Positions 40,694-50,796 of a DNA stretch of 64,000 bases are shown one piece after another; positions within the stretch are counted from its first letter, which is position 1; each line of letters starts with the position of its first letter. The position numbers and the translations under genes were made by a program. Under the pieces are notes generated by a model. The model was given only the letters and a program-made list of their open reading frames with translations. It was not told the origin of the DNA and searched no databases. The stretch is from assembly GCA_026770025.1 (NCBI GenBank), contig JAMXDE010000009.1:1091001-1155000 (forward strand), written 5' to 3'. Source of the DNA: Craspedostauros australis (taxonomy: Eukaryota; Bacillariophyta; Bacillariophyceae; Mastogloiales; Achnanthaceae).

Positions 40694-41574
40694 ATGTTCA
40701 CCCGCACAGCCATCCGCTCCCTCCGCAGCCGCGTCGCCAACAGCAATGCCGTCCGATCGTTCTCGGCATCCGCTGCCACCCAGAAGGTTGTCCGATCTTC
40801 CGCCTCCTCCAAGGCCTTCATGGGATTGATGGGAGCCGGTGCCATCACCTCCGCCTGGTTCATGCAGCAGGCCAACGACGTCGCCCTCTGTGAGGACGCC
40901 CTTCCAGTCTACGGAAAGGCAGGCACCAACCAGGAGCGCACCTTCCTTGCTGGTGCGTACATCTTACATCGTGCAAGGAATGGAGTTGGATCGGATCGGA
41001 TTCATGCGCACGACATGCCTCATCGGCTGGTTGCTTGCGTCACCACACTTGTGATGTTTCGCTTTCGGTGCCTGTGTCATGACTTCTCGACGCCTTTGCT
41101 CACCCACCACATTATTTGCACCGCCTTCTTTTTGTTCTCCATACAGTCAAGCCGGACGGTGTGCAGCGCGGAATCGTCGGTGATATCATCGCCCGTTTCG
41201 AAAAGCGCGGATACAAGCTCGTCGGCTTGAAGATGGTCTGGCCATCCCTGGAAATGGCCGAGGCCCACTATGCCGACTTGGCCAAGAAGCCGTTCTACCC
41301 AGGCCTCACCAAGTTCTTCAGCAGCGGACCAATCATCTGCATGTGCTGGGAGGGCAAGGACATCATCCGTCAGGGACGCCAGATGCTCGGCGAGACCCAG
41401 CCATTGGCCTCCAAGCCAGGCAGCATCCGCGGAGACTTCTCCATCGACCTGGGACGCAACATCTGCCACGGAAGCGACTCGCCGGAGGCCGCTGCTCACG
41501 AGCTCAAGATGTGGTTCCCAGAGGGTGTCAACGACTGGGGTAAGACTGTTGATGCTCACGTCTACGAGAAATAA
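40694..41574 (+). CDS. NDK: Nucleoside diphosphate kinase, organellar (two exons)
   Basis: Exons 40694-40952 and 41147-41574 join in phase 1 across a 194-base GT-AG intron to give 228 residues. Residues 1-45 are a mitochondrial presequence (MFTRTAIRSLRSRVANSNAV), followed by a hydrophobic segment AFMGLMGAGAITSAWFM at about 42-58. The NDK core begins at about 80: ERTFLAVKPDGVQRG, GYKLVGLKMV, PFYPGL, and the active-site NICHGSDSPEAAAHE with the phosphorylated His at 194, ending VYEK. NDK transfers the gamma-phosphate between nucleoside triphosphates via phosphohistidine. The presequence plus hydrophobic stop-transfer helix suggests inner-membrane sorting to the intermembrane space. The core is the standard 150 residues and all key residues are present. 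Confidence 0.95.
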
Positions 41575-42003
41575 GCACATTCAAGTTCCCAGTAGCATGC
41601 TCGCGCAGTGCAAGCACAAATAATAGACGTGCGCGTGCATTGCGACGACAGACGAATACTATGTGGTTTCAGAGCAGAGTCGACAACACAATTGGAATTG
41701 CAACAACGGCAGAATGATTGGGAGGACATGGGCGGAAGGGAAGGAAAACTTGAGGAGAGTACATCCTCTGCTGTTTTGGCGAACGAATTTGTCTTCACAC
41801 CATTCCCTTCTTTGTGCGGAGAGCAAACAACTTACTCTCTGGGGAGATACCATAGCCCACATTTTGCTGCAGTGCGAGTCTTTGCAGATATTGTTGCTTA
41901 CGTTGTATTGATGCAGCTCGTAGTATTGAGACCAGAAAAACCGCAATCTATGAAGCGCAACTTTCATGATCCATTGGATTACATTGCATGGCATTACTCT
42001 GCA
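41575..42003. other. Intergenic between convergent genes
   Basis: About 430 bases for the 3' ends of NDK and PIG-A. Nothing else was recognised. Confidence 0.5.
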
Positions 42004-44414
42004 TCACTCTCTTCTCTTCGCCTTTGATTTGCCAGATTGATCCCTTGCATCGGCTCTCCGTACGCGAGCTTGTTTCTCATGGACCACGTCAATGCCATCA
42101 ACCGGTTGCCACAGGTTCACGACGCAAGCCCAGAATTCCATCGTCACCGCAAGCAGACATGCGACGAGGCCAGAGATCACGCCAAGGCGACTGTATCGAC
42201 GCAACTTATCGAGCAAAGGCTTCGCTCCGCTACGTTCCTCCTTCTCGCTGGATATTGTATCGTAGACTCGCAATGTATCGGCTGCGACTTGCTCCCATGA
42301 GTACATGGACTTGATGCGTTCGTGTGTTTCGAAGGGATCCACCTTGGTTGCATCTGATGACTGCCTCGAGGCTGCCTCCATGATTTGCTGCACCAACGCA
42401 TCCACGTTGGGTTTCGCCATCAGAATCATATCATCCTCCAGCACCTCCGGAATGCCACCGACATCTGTCGACACGATGAGCAACCCGCAGCATGCAGCTT
42501 CCAAGATTGCAATACAGAATGACTCCGTCAGAGAACAGTTGAGGAAGATGTGACCCTGGCAAAGCACGTCACGGACTTGCTCGTGCGGGACGCTGCCCAG
42601 GAACTGCACGCGATCTTCCAGCTGTTCCTGCTCGACCATTTCCTGCAGATTGAGGAACTTGTTCCCGTCTCCACCCACGAGGAAATCGATCTGTGGTAAT
42701 GCCTGGCAGACCTTGGGGATGATACCAACCAGCAGGTCCACGCCTTTGCGATACACCAGGCGAGACACCACGACGATGCGTATTCTGGAATTTGGTTGTG
42801 CCAATATGGAATCCAAAGAGGAGGAGACCGATTGGACACGGCGTTAGTTTCCTTTAATTTGATTTGATTCAGATTGGCACGGCGTGAACAAGATACGAGC
42901 AGTTCGAGACAGCTTACATACGCGGCGCGATGCTAGTAGCTACAACGCATCGACATCGCTCTGATACACACGCTCCGCAAGAAAAGCGCGCCGTCTCTTT
43001 TCTCTTGACCTACCTTTCCTTCGGCCGTTTGGATGGATCTGGCGTGAACTTGGATGGGTCGATTGCATTGGGCACCACATGGACACGTTGCGGATCGAGG
43101 TTGGCCCGTAGGATCAAATTGGTGCGGCAGATGTGTGATACGGCAATGGCGGCGTCGGCTGTGGAAAGCGTAGTTTCTAGCACCTTCAGTACGGGTTGTA
43201 ACCAAATCGCGTGGATCAGGATCGCAGCAGGAGACGAACGTGCTGACCGTGAAGAAAGCAATGGTGAGAATGGATTTAACGGTTGACGATGCCCAGTTTG
43301 CGGTTGTTGCGTTCACCGAGAGAGAGAGAGAGAGACAGATCCCGCTTGGACAACAACAGATGCACATCAATGAATCCATTTGCCTGATTGTTGCATCATG
43401 CTCCTCGAGAGAATGCAGAACAACCCCACTCACCCGATTTAATATGACGCCGGCCAAATCATGCAAAGCAAAGAGAGAATGGTCCGTGTAGACGCTGGGA
43501 AGCCCGAGAAGCGATGCGTAGACGATTGATTCGTTGGCCATGGTGCTGGTTGCCTGGTGTGCATGCACGATATCGATTTGTTCGCGGATGAAGATGTGAC
43601 GGATCAAGGGGTACGTTGTCAGAAACGTTGGCAACGCGTCCTGGTCTGTCATTGGGAGTATTGGCTGTTGTTCACCATTTGGTGGTTGTGGGATGCGTTC
43701 GTACTCGTGTGATGAAATAGAGGCAAGGCAGTGTGAGAGGACGAGGAAGTTGCGAATATCGCCATGGAGTGATATGGAACAACCCAACAAATACTGTGCT
43801 GCAATGGCGCATTGCTAATGTAACAAATGGATGTAGTCACGTACGCAATAGTACACCTTCAATCCGCCTGCCATGTATCTGACCCCCTTGCGATCGGCGT
43901 ATGCGTGCGTGACGACCACGACCTTGTGTCCCAAACACAGCAGATGCTGCGACAGCGACCAGATGTGCATCTCCACACCTCCAAGTCGCGGGTAGAAGAA
44001 GTCGCACACCATGGCGATGCGAAAGGTCCTCCGTTGCATCGATTGTTGTTGTTTCTGTCTTGGACGGGGTGCATTGATGTCATCCTGGATCATCAGCTCC
44101 TGTTCCTGTATCTTTGATGTGTTGGAACGGCGTGCCTTGCCCGATCTATGGCGTGCCATCACTGTTGTCGTACAAGTATTCCGCTTGCATCCATCAGCAG
44201 CGCAATGCGTCCATCGACAGGTAGCTCTCACACACGATCCGTCCGCCGGCGCTGTGGAAAGCACAAGGGGTGTTGTGCCAAACGTTGCGCCAAATGTTGC
44301 GCCAAACGTTGTGCGGAGTGTGGGCAAGGGGATCTTGGATTTCTGTGTCGGTTTCGGAAGCGACGTTTGTATTTTTGGCGCCAATCCAGAAACAAAACGG
44401 GACACGGTTCGCAT
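42004..44414 (-). CDS. PIGA: PIG-A: catalytic GlcNAc transferase of GPI-anchor synthesis (four exons)
   Basis: Exons on the minus strand: 44414-43845, 43703-43434, 43183-43014 and 42784-42004, with introns of 141, 250 and 229 bases; total about 596 residues. Exon 1 has [18 protein letters not shown] and [16 protein letters not shown]. Exon 2 has [17 protein letters not shown] and [12 protein letters not shown]. Exon 3 has AVSHICRTN and [15 protein letters not shown]. Exon 4 has [29 protein letters not shown], the GT4 E-x7-E region [25 protein letters not shown], and a C-terminal membrane helix ([21 protein letters not shown]). PIG-A transfers GlcNAc from UDP-GlcNAc to phosphatidylinositol on the cytosolic face of the ER, the first GPI step. 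The N-terminus is about 130 residues longer than in animals; a later Met ([11 protein letters not shown] or [11 protein letters not shown]) may be the true start. Order and continuity across all joins match the family. Confidence 0.92.
44272..44316 (-). repeat. 12-bp tandem repeat GTTGCGCCAAAC
   Basis: Three to four copies with single-base changes. If the upstream PIG-A start at 44414 is used it encodes [12 protein letters not shown] in the N-terminal extension; otherwise it is leader sequence. Confidence 0.85.
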
Positions 44415-44646
44415 GCCACAGCGGGATCCAGCCCACAGCGGATTCAGGTGGGTTCATGGCTATGTCTCACCAGAGAGTCCGAAGATAGATTTACTTTATG
44501 GAAGTATCGAACGAGGTCAATTGTTGAGAGCAGAGTAGGTTTGACTCATCCCGTTCTATCTCTCGAAGCCGCCGCTTTCATTGCACGAGCTCTTTTTCCC
44601 CATTCCTGCATGGATAGAGAATCCCACCGACAAGTCCAACTGATGG

Positions 44647-46311
44647 TCAAAACATCTTAATGTACCCATTGGATCCTATTCCATTGCAGTATCCAAACTG
44701 AAGCTCTGGGTTGTACGTACCCGAATTGTTGCGAACGATGATTTCGACACCATCACGATCATTGGAGTCAGTATGACCGATGGCCTCTCGGTATCGCGAC
44801 AGCATCTCCTCCTGGAGCGATTGACGCACCAAGAACCAAGCCCTGTGCATGGCACGACAGCCAACCATACTCCATGTGGCATTGTACTGCAGACCTGGGC
44901 AGGTCCAAGGCGTCTTGCAGGCAGTGTAATGCACCAGCCGCGTGTCCTCGATCGGCCAGGTCTGGCATTGGACATCGTCGCAATTGTCGCGGCCATCCCG
45001 ACAGTCGGCATCGCGGAACGTCATGTTGGCCTCGGGATAGGGAGTGCCGCGCGGGACCTTCCTGTGGAAAGTAGAACGCCGTGGATTGTCCGAAATCTGG
45101 TTGAACTTGCATCGATGCAACTCGATATTCTGCGTGTTCCTTTCGGGAGTCCAGAAGAAGTAGCCCAGCAATCCTTGGATCGTGAGGCTGCCCCAAATGT
45201 GACCCCCAAATCCGCTGCCTCGCCAACCATTTTTCATTCCATAGCCCCGCCTGTAGTCTCCAGAGCGCACAATGTCCAGTAGCTCGTCGTAGGTTGTTTG
45301 ATTGGGTCGCACAAGCAAGAATCCACCTTGCATTCCAACTCTCTTGGCAAAACCGGGCTGCAGCATATTGTAATCACGTGTGTAGAACGCCGCAATGTCT
45401 GGGACGTCCGCCAATGGACGCCGGCCTTTGTGCGTCGGAGCAATCAGCTTCTCGTCTTCCAACCGTTGACGCGCGGCCTGTCCGACTGGGTGAGTGTGCG
45501 GGAAGTGAATGGCATCAAACAGTTCGTCCAAAGGCGATGTCACCAGCGTATCCATATCGAGATGGATGGCCAGCGTGTAGTTGGTCATTGTGTAAGCGTA
45601 CAGCTTCATCAGCTCCTTGTGGCCGCAGCAGCCGTCCTTGTCAATGTCCCTTTGCAGGAACGTGCCGTTCTTGATTTCATCGGGCAGAATCGGAAATGGC
45701 TTGAGCAAGAGTGTCATGTTGAGATCCGCGACGGTGGAAATCAACCACGATGGTTGTCCCTGTAGTGTTCCTCCGATTGCTCCGCGTGATCGGTTCACAT
45801 TCACCACCGAGGATGAATGTGTGACAACGGTGCTGCATTTAGATTTCTGCAACGAGGGATGCATGACGACGAAGAAATCTGCGGCGTACTTGGACCGTGG
45901 AAACGAATGCAACTCGATCCCATGCTTCCATACAGCCACGGCATCGTAGAGGGCCACTGTAAATTTTCGCGCGCAACTCGTGATGCTGAGCATGTAGGCC
46001 ACGCGAGCGACAGGTTCGTCCCATGTCTGCGCTGTTGCGCCCGACAGCAATGGCGATGGGGTGTCTTCTTGAGAAGCGGGTGGGGTCATTTGAGCTGTTC
46101 CATTTTCCGCGGCCACGAGATCCATGTCATATCGCTGCTGAGAGGCCTCCTGTGAAGGCCCGAGCTGATTTTGCCCAACCAGGAACGATGAGATGATGCT
46201 ACCAAGGAGCAGCAGCAAGATAGCGGCCTTCTTTGCGCCGCTGAGAGTGAACTTCTTTTCGGATTTTTTCTGTCCCTGTCTGGGGTGGACTATCGGCTCT
46301 CGCTCGCTCAT
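44647..46311 (-). CDS. Type II membrane glycosyltransferase, GT8-like with DxD motif
   Basis: ORF of 554 residues from ATG. A short basic cytosolic tail (residues 1-26) precedes one membrane helix (about 28-46), the Golgi type II layout. The catalytic part holds VARVAYMLSITSCARKF, DFFVVMHPS, and at about 248-256 the donor/metal-binding AIHLDMDTLVTSPLDELFD, whose DMD fits the DxD of GT8-type nucleotide-sugar enzymes. Further on, GMQGGFLLVRPNQTTYDEL and the acceptor-side GHIWGSLTIQGLLGYFF follow the glycogenin/galactinol-synthase pattern. A Cys-rich region (CRDGRDNCDDVQC, CKTPWTCPGL) near the C-terminus suggests disulphides in the lumen. Several N-x-S/T sites are present. The family is likely; the sugar and acceptor cannot be told. 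It overlaps no neighbour and lies just downstream of the PIG-A start on the same strand. Confidence 0.82.
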   Translation of the reverse strand: MSEREPIVHPRQGQKKSEKKFTLSGAKKAAILLLLLGSIISSFLVGQNQLGPSQEASQQRYDMDLVAAENGTAQMTPPASQEDTPSPLLSGATAQTWDEPVARVAYMLSITSCARKFTVALYDAVAVWKHGIELHSFPRSKYAADFFVVMHPSLQKSKCSTVVTHSSSVVNVNRSRGAIGGTLQGQPSWLISTVADLNMTLLLKPFPILPDEIKNGTFLQRDIDKDGCCGHKELMKLYAYTMTNYTLAIHLDMDTLVTSPLDELFDAIHFPHTHPVGQAARQRLEDEKLIAPTHKGRRPLADVPDIAAFYTRDYNMLQPGFAKRVGMQGGFLLVRPNQTTYDELLDIVRSGDYRRGYGMKNGWRGSGFGGHIWGSLTIQGLLGYFFWTPERNTQNIELHRCKFNQISDNPRRSTFHRKVPRGTPYPEANMTFRDADCRDGRDNCDDVQCQTWPIEDTRLVHYTACKTPWTCPGLQYNATWSMVGCRAMHRAWFLVRQSLQEEMLSRYREAIGHTDSNDRDGVEIIVRNNSGTYNPELQFGYCNGIGSNGYIKMF

Positions 46312-46880
46312 TTTGTCACTTTGTTGACAGCGTTGTGGTGTGGTGTGGTGTGGCGTGCCTGTATCAGTGTGTGTGGTATTATATGCATTCGTATGTTTTA
46401 CACAGCACTATTATGGTAGACTTAAGAACTGCAACGCAATGTAATGGGATACGAGCGTTGGAGCGCAATGGAAGAAGAGCATGGTAGTTCCGTGGTTTGG
46501 TGTGCGACCTTGTTTTGTGAGTACCGCCGAGGCCGACACAAATGCTTCATTCGCTTTGGTCAAGTTGGTCGAATGGCTGTTTCCACTGTGCTTGGTGCGT
46601 GGATCTTTGCTCACTTCGTGTCAGATCAGATCATCCCCACCATCAACCGATGTCCGACAGGGGGAGCTGAGTGTGTTGTATTGCCATACATGGTGTGTAT
46701 GGTATGGTGTCTTACCATTGAAGGTGTCCAACCATCTTCCCAGACTACAGGTGCACACAAGGGGACATACTGTATACTATTCTACTATAATACCATACAA
46801 CCACACGACCACAGTCGTTGCAGTTTCATTCGCGTTGACTGAACAACGGATAGCACCAAAGCTGTGCGTTGCACCAAACG
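46312..46880. promoter_or_regulatory. Divergent intergenic region (GT8-like / plastid membrane protein)
   Basis: About 570 bases between opposed start codons. A TGGTGTGGTGTGGTGTGG patch lies at about 46333-46352. No gene was recognised. Confidence 0.5.
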
Positions 46881-47375
46881 ATGAGACCAGAGTGCGGAAC
46901 CTTCGCTTTGCTGTTGACAGCGCTGGTGCTTCCAGAGTTAGCCTGGGGATGGACTCCGTCGACGCCCAGCAACAGTGCATGCCAATGGTCCCGCTCAGTT
47001 GGGAAAATCAACACGCTGCTGCCGACTGCTTCCACACGCGTGACGCAAGGGCGCAGCATTCGGCACCAACGTCCACGATCTTCGCGTTCTCAGCTCAGCA
47101 ATAGTGGCAACGATGGCGACAAGGAAGCAAGCGATCAATCCAATGCACCCCAGCAACAGAAATCTGGATCATTCCTCGAGCAACTCAACGATGCGCTCGA
47201 CACGCCCATTTTGGACGCCAACAACAAGTCTGATCAAGGTCCGATCGCCGAGGCGCTGAAAAAATTTGTGCGAGGACAGCCGGAAGTGGCGTCGATCACA
47301 TTCTCTGCTGTGGTCATCATTGCGCTCATCTTCATCGTCCGCGCTGTCAACTACTATCTCTACTTCAAGGTATAG
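46881..47375 (+). CDS. Putative plastid single-helix membrane protein
   Basis: ATG at 46881 gives 164 residues; an in-frame ATG at 46869 is also possible but less signal-like. Residues 1-23 form a secretory signal (FALLLTALVLPELAWG), followed by an acid-free Ser/Arg/Thr-rich stretch to about residue 70. That bipartite layout is typical of proteins imported into secondary plastids, although the canonical Phe at the cleavage site is replaced by Trp (WGWTPS). The mature part has an acidic/Gln linker, EQLNDALDTPILDANN, EALKKFVRGQPEVASITFSA and one membrane helix (VVIIALIFIVRAVNYYLYFKV) at the very C-terminus. No family was recognised. A thylakoid or envelope tail-anchored protein is inferred; an ER protein is the alternative. 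Confidence 0.65.
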   Translation: MRPECGTFALLLTALVLPELAWGWTPSTPSNSACQWSRSVGKINTLLPTASTRVTQGRSIRHQRPRSSRSQLSNSGNDGDKEASDQSNAPQQQKSGSFLEQLNDALDTPILDANNKSDQGPIAEALKKFVRGQPEVASITFSAVVIIALIFIVRAVNYYLYFKV

Positions 47376-47816
47376 AAGGTTGCGTCGCACTTTCGTTGGT
47401 CATGCCGTCGCGGAAATGCTGACGGTGACAGCGCGATACGAAAGGATCGGCGCGCTAGAATGGGAATTGGTCATCTGCGGCGGAAGGCACACGTTGTACT
47501 TTTTGGCATTCGATAAATGGAGGAGTTTCCATCGAAAGTACTACGAGAGATGGAGCGATAAATGGAACGAGCAACCGATTGGAAGCAAAACGAGATTCTC
47601 CCGTTTCCGTTCCTCGCCTATGTACCAACATAGATGACGGCACCAAAGCTGGCTTGTCGTCACAATCATACTCGAAGTTGTAAGACAATAGCAACAACCC
47701 AAACACAGTTCTCCAATTTCGTTTGGACCAAGCCTTGGGCAAGTACGCTGTCATTGATGGCATGAGATTCTGGCTCGTCCATTCCATGTTACCGCGATTC
47801 AGTCACGATCCCTACT
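47376..47816. other. Intergenic between convergent genes
   Basis: About 440 bases between the stops of two putative plastid-protein genes. Nothing else was recognised. Confidence 0.5.
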
Positions 47817-48728
47817 TTATTGGACTCTCTCATTGCGTTCCCGAATGATGGTCAACGCCGTGGATACGTCGCTTGGCGACACCGTCCCGATGTACCCATC
47901 CAGGGCCGCAATGGCCCGGTCGATCTGCATCCGCAATTCCTCCAGATCCGCATCCGGATATTCGAATTCCACACAGAACGCATCGTACGCAATCCAAGCA
48001 TCGTTGCGGTACCCAAATTGTGAACTTTGCAACCGTTCCAAAACGCTGCTGGACGTCGCAGCATCCTCCAGCCTCGGTCGTCCCGGACCGTCGAAGCCTT
48101 GCGTGTAGTACACCAGAAATGCGTTCTGATCCATGAACCGCTGCTTGTACGAGACGGGGATGGAATATTCATCAAAGACCCGCTTGAACTTCTGCTCGTT
48201 GCGAGGAATGGATTGTGCGATCGATCGCATGCGAGACTTTTCGTTTGTGCTGCTGTCGGCGGACAGCGCGGACTGCAGTGTCAGCAAGGACTGCTGCAGT
48301 TGGACGATGGGAACCAAGGTATCGATCGTCCCAACGCGGCTTGCATCGGCACCTGTGGATTGTGGTAGATTCCTTGCGCTCGCGATCCAAACATCGTGCC
48401 CATTCCACCATACCATCGTGACGCAGGCTGCGGCAGATACCAACGTTCGTCGGCACAGCCATCGCAGAAGTTCGCGACGTGAGGGTGGTCGGATCTTGTC
48501 GTGCGTGTCATGCTGATTCATGGAATCATCGATGATGGTGTTGCTGTTGTCATCAATTGCGTTGCTATCAACGAAGCTCTGCGCTTTGGCTGCGCGACTG
48601 ATGGGTCTGTGGCGGGAGACATTGCGATATGAGATCTTTGGCGCTTGCTTGGTCACAACGAAGGCGCCCGATTGGATCGCTTGGCAGATGAGCAGGCAGA
48701 GCTGCATCGAAGAAGGATTGGCCTTCAT
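47817..48728 (-). CDS. Putative thylakoid-lumen protein, PsbQ-like helical fold
   Basis: ATG at 48728 (MKANPSSMQLCLLICQA) gives 303 residues; the longer frame to 49091 adds unlikely sequence. Targeting is tripartite: a signal peptide ending SGAFVV, which fits the diatom A-F plastid cleavage motif; a basic transit region (SYRNVSRHRPISRAAKAQ); then a twin-arginine-like lumen signal, RRELLRWLCRRTLVSAAAC followed by a hydrophobic core and A-S-A. The mature 180 residues are predicted helical (QLQQSLLTLQSALSA, SMAIAQSIPRNEQKF-like helix, DAWIAYDAFCVEFEY, ELRMQIDRAIAALDGYI), consistent with a four-helix PsbQ-type bundle of photosystem II, but the family match is weak. Lumen location is well supported. 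The molecular role is inferred. Confidence 0.72.
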   Translation of the reverse strand: MKANPSSMQLCLLICQAIQSGAFVVTKQAPKISYRNVSRHRPISRAAKAQSFVDSNAIDDNSNTIIDDSMNQHDTHDKIRPPSRRELLRWLCRRTLVSAAACVTMVWWNGHDVWIASARNLPQSTGADASRVGTIDTLVPIVQLQQSLLTLQSALSADSSTNEKSRMRSIAQSIPRNEQKFKRVFDEYSIPVSYKQRFMDQNAFLVYYTQGFDGPGRPRLEDAATSSSVLERLQSSQFGYRNDAWIAYDAFCVEFEYPDADLEELRMQIDRAIAALDGYIGTVSPSDVSTALTIIRERNERVQ

Positions 48729-49386
48729 GGTGCTCCTGCAGTGGTGAAGACGATTGAGAGGATACAGTCGAGGACGACCAACCTTAGCAAAGAGTAACCA
48801 TGAGTGGATGGGAGTGGGAGGAGGGGTGATCATCGCTTTCTTTCTCTTGTTGGGCTTTTCACGGGAATGTGAGTCACGAGTGTCGAATTCCCCTGAAGAC
48901 GCGTTCCTCCTCTCGCGGCGTTGGCGGCAGGGGGTTCCGCACAAACGAAGGGAAGGAGAGGTGAAGAGCGGATCCTGACTTTGGCTTGTCCACACAAGAT
49001 GACCAGTCATGGCCGCCACCAGCCAAAACCACATGGTAACAAAGCACCAGGAGCAAGTCAGGACGAAGTGTATCATGTCGCCACCATCCAAGCACCAACA
49101 ACTTGGCCGTCGGACTCTTCATCACGACCAATAGCATCGATGGCAACATAGCATCGATGGCAACATCCGTACTCGAAACACTGGTGCTGACAGCGACCAA
49201 AGATCTCGCGCAGTTGTTACACGAGCTGGTGCCTGTCCCTTTTCTGTGAGAGCCCGACGTTGAGCATCGACCGTCGCCATCGTCTCTGCTCGACAGCAGC
49301 AGCAACAGCAGCACCAACGAGGACAGCGTCAGTTGCGCCATTCGGACACCAGGACACCGCCCACTGCCGATCCTTCCACCGCAACA
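48729..49386. promoter_or_regulatory. Divergent intergenic region (lumen protein / GT61-like)
   Basis: About 650 bases between opposed starts. A duplicated GCATCGATGGCAACAT occurs at about 49134-49165. No gene was recognised. Confidence 0.5.
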
Positions 49387-50796
49387 ATGCGGAGGCCACA
49401 ATGCAAGCGTGCACTGCCATTATTCTTCATCGTGGCACTCACGATGATGAATTGGAGATCCACACGCGTTCTACCAGAAATACTCCAACACTTCGACAGG
49501 AGCATGGATGCTGGTATTGCAGCAAGAAGGGGTGGAAGATCTGACAACATCGCAGACTTCCCGTCCTTCATGTTGCAGTGGCCGACGGATACATTCGAGC
49601 GGAATGAATGCGACATTCTCAACACCGCAATACCACACATCCTCAATGTCACCAACTATCCGACATCGTACGCGAAGGAAGACATATTTCAAAACTACAA
49701 TGGGGATCTTGCGAAAGTATGGTATCAAGGGAATGTGCCAGCCACTGGAAATGTGGCTGCCCCTCCTGATACGGCTGTGTCGCAGAAAGCGGGCGTTGCT
49801 GCTGGAGTCAAACGAATCAAGACGGTCGCGTGCAGCTTGAACAATTACTTCGATACCGAACAGTTCCCGCATCAAATGGAAGTCATCTCGCGATGCTGGT
49901 CGCTGTGGAGACACTTCCCCAACACGAAACATGTCTTCCTCATCCGTCCCGAGCACTACAAAGAATTCACCTCCCTCTCCGCCTTCAGCAGGGGCATGAT
50001 GGAGGTGTTGAGAAAGAGCAACGTCACCATCATTTCCCAACGAGAATATAAGTACAAGCATAATTTCGGAGCCCACAGACGCATGCTCCTTACTTACGCA
50101 ATTCAAACAAAAAGCTTCAAAACCCTCCGAGAGGATGACATGGAAGATCTGAGGCGGAGTACCCTGAAGGCGTTGGGCTTGGAGCAATACATCGGATATC
50201 GATGCGGTGCTGTTCATCGCATCGACCATCAGTTCGCACCGCCGATGACAACAGCAGCGATCAACGGTGGTATCTCGCATACCAACAAGCAGCAACAACA
50301 GTCAGAACGGACCCATCTTCCACGAATCGCTATTCTCAATCGCAAGGGGACGAGAAGATTGATCGGCGCGCACAACATCAGCAGCCTCTTGCAAGACGTA
50401 TTCGATTTGCCGTATAGACCACCCGTATTCTTCCTCGACGACTTGTCGTTCGAAGAGCAGGTGGAGGCATTCAACAGCATTGATATCATGCTGTCGCCGC
50501 ATGGCGCACAGCTGACATCCGTATTATTCATGGCACGATGCAGCTCGATCATCGAAGTATTGCCGCATGCATACGATTGGAATGATTACTACGGCACGAT
50601 GGCGGCGCTGTCGGGTGTGAATCATTCCTACATCTACCTCGGGACGGACAGGGTTGCGGAAACGGAGGCTGCGTCGGAGTATGAGGCGCAGGTCGAGGCA
50701 AGGAAGCCTCCGTTGTGCGCTCCGGCGCATCGCATGGTGGAAGCCGTGAAGATACAGGTCGAGCAGTGGAATCGGTGCTGTGGTTTTCGTCAGTGA
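49387..50796 (+). CDS. GT61-like (DUF563) glycosyltransferase, type II membrane protein
   Basis: ATG at 49387 gives 469 residues; the frame opens earlier only at a TTG codon. MRRPQCKRALPLFFIVALTMM is a short basic tail and membrane anchor. The catalytic region carries the GT61 landmarks: CWSLWRHFPNTKHVFLIRP, the RIAILNRKGTRRLIG strand (family R-x-G-x-R), DDLSFEEQVEAFNSIDIMLSPHGAQLTSVLFM with the signature HGA-x-L, and SSIIEVLPHAYDWNDYYG. GT61 members include plant xylan arabinosyl/xylosyltransferases and animal EOGT. N-glycosylation sites (NVTN, NVTI, NHSY) fit a Golgi lumen domain. A short Gln run (KQQQQSER) precedes the catalytic half. The family is likely; the substrate is unknown. With the GT8-like gene it makes two secretory glycosyltransferases within 6 kb, on opposite strands. 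Confidence 0.82.
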   Translation: MRRPQCKRALPLFFIVALTMMNWRSTRVLPEILQHFDRSMDAGIAARRGGRSDNIADFPSFMLQWPTDTFERNECDILNTAIPHILNVTNYPTSYAKEDIFQNYNGDLAKVWYQGNVPATGNVAAPPDTAVSQKAGVAAGVKRIKTVACSLNNYFDTEQFPHQMEVISRCWSLWRHFPNTKHVFLIRPEHYKEFTSLSAFSRGMMEVLRKSNVTIISQREYKYKHNFGAHRRMLLTYAIQTKSFKTLREDDMEDLRRSTLKALGLEQYIGYRCGAVHRIDHQFAPPMTTAAINGGISHTNKQQQQSERTHLPRIAILNRKGTRRLIGAHNISSLLQDVFDLPYRPPVFFLDDLSFEEQVEAFNSIDIMLSPHGAQLTSVLFMARCSSIIEVLPHAYDWNDYYGTMAALSGVNHSYIYLGTDRVAETEAASEYEAQVEARKPPLCAPAHRMVEAVKIQVEQWNRCCGFRQ

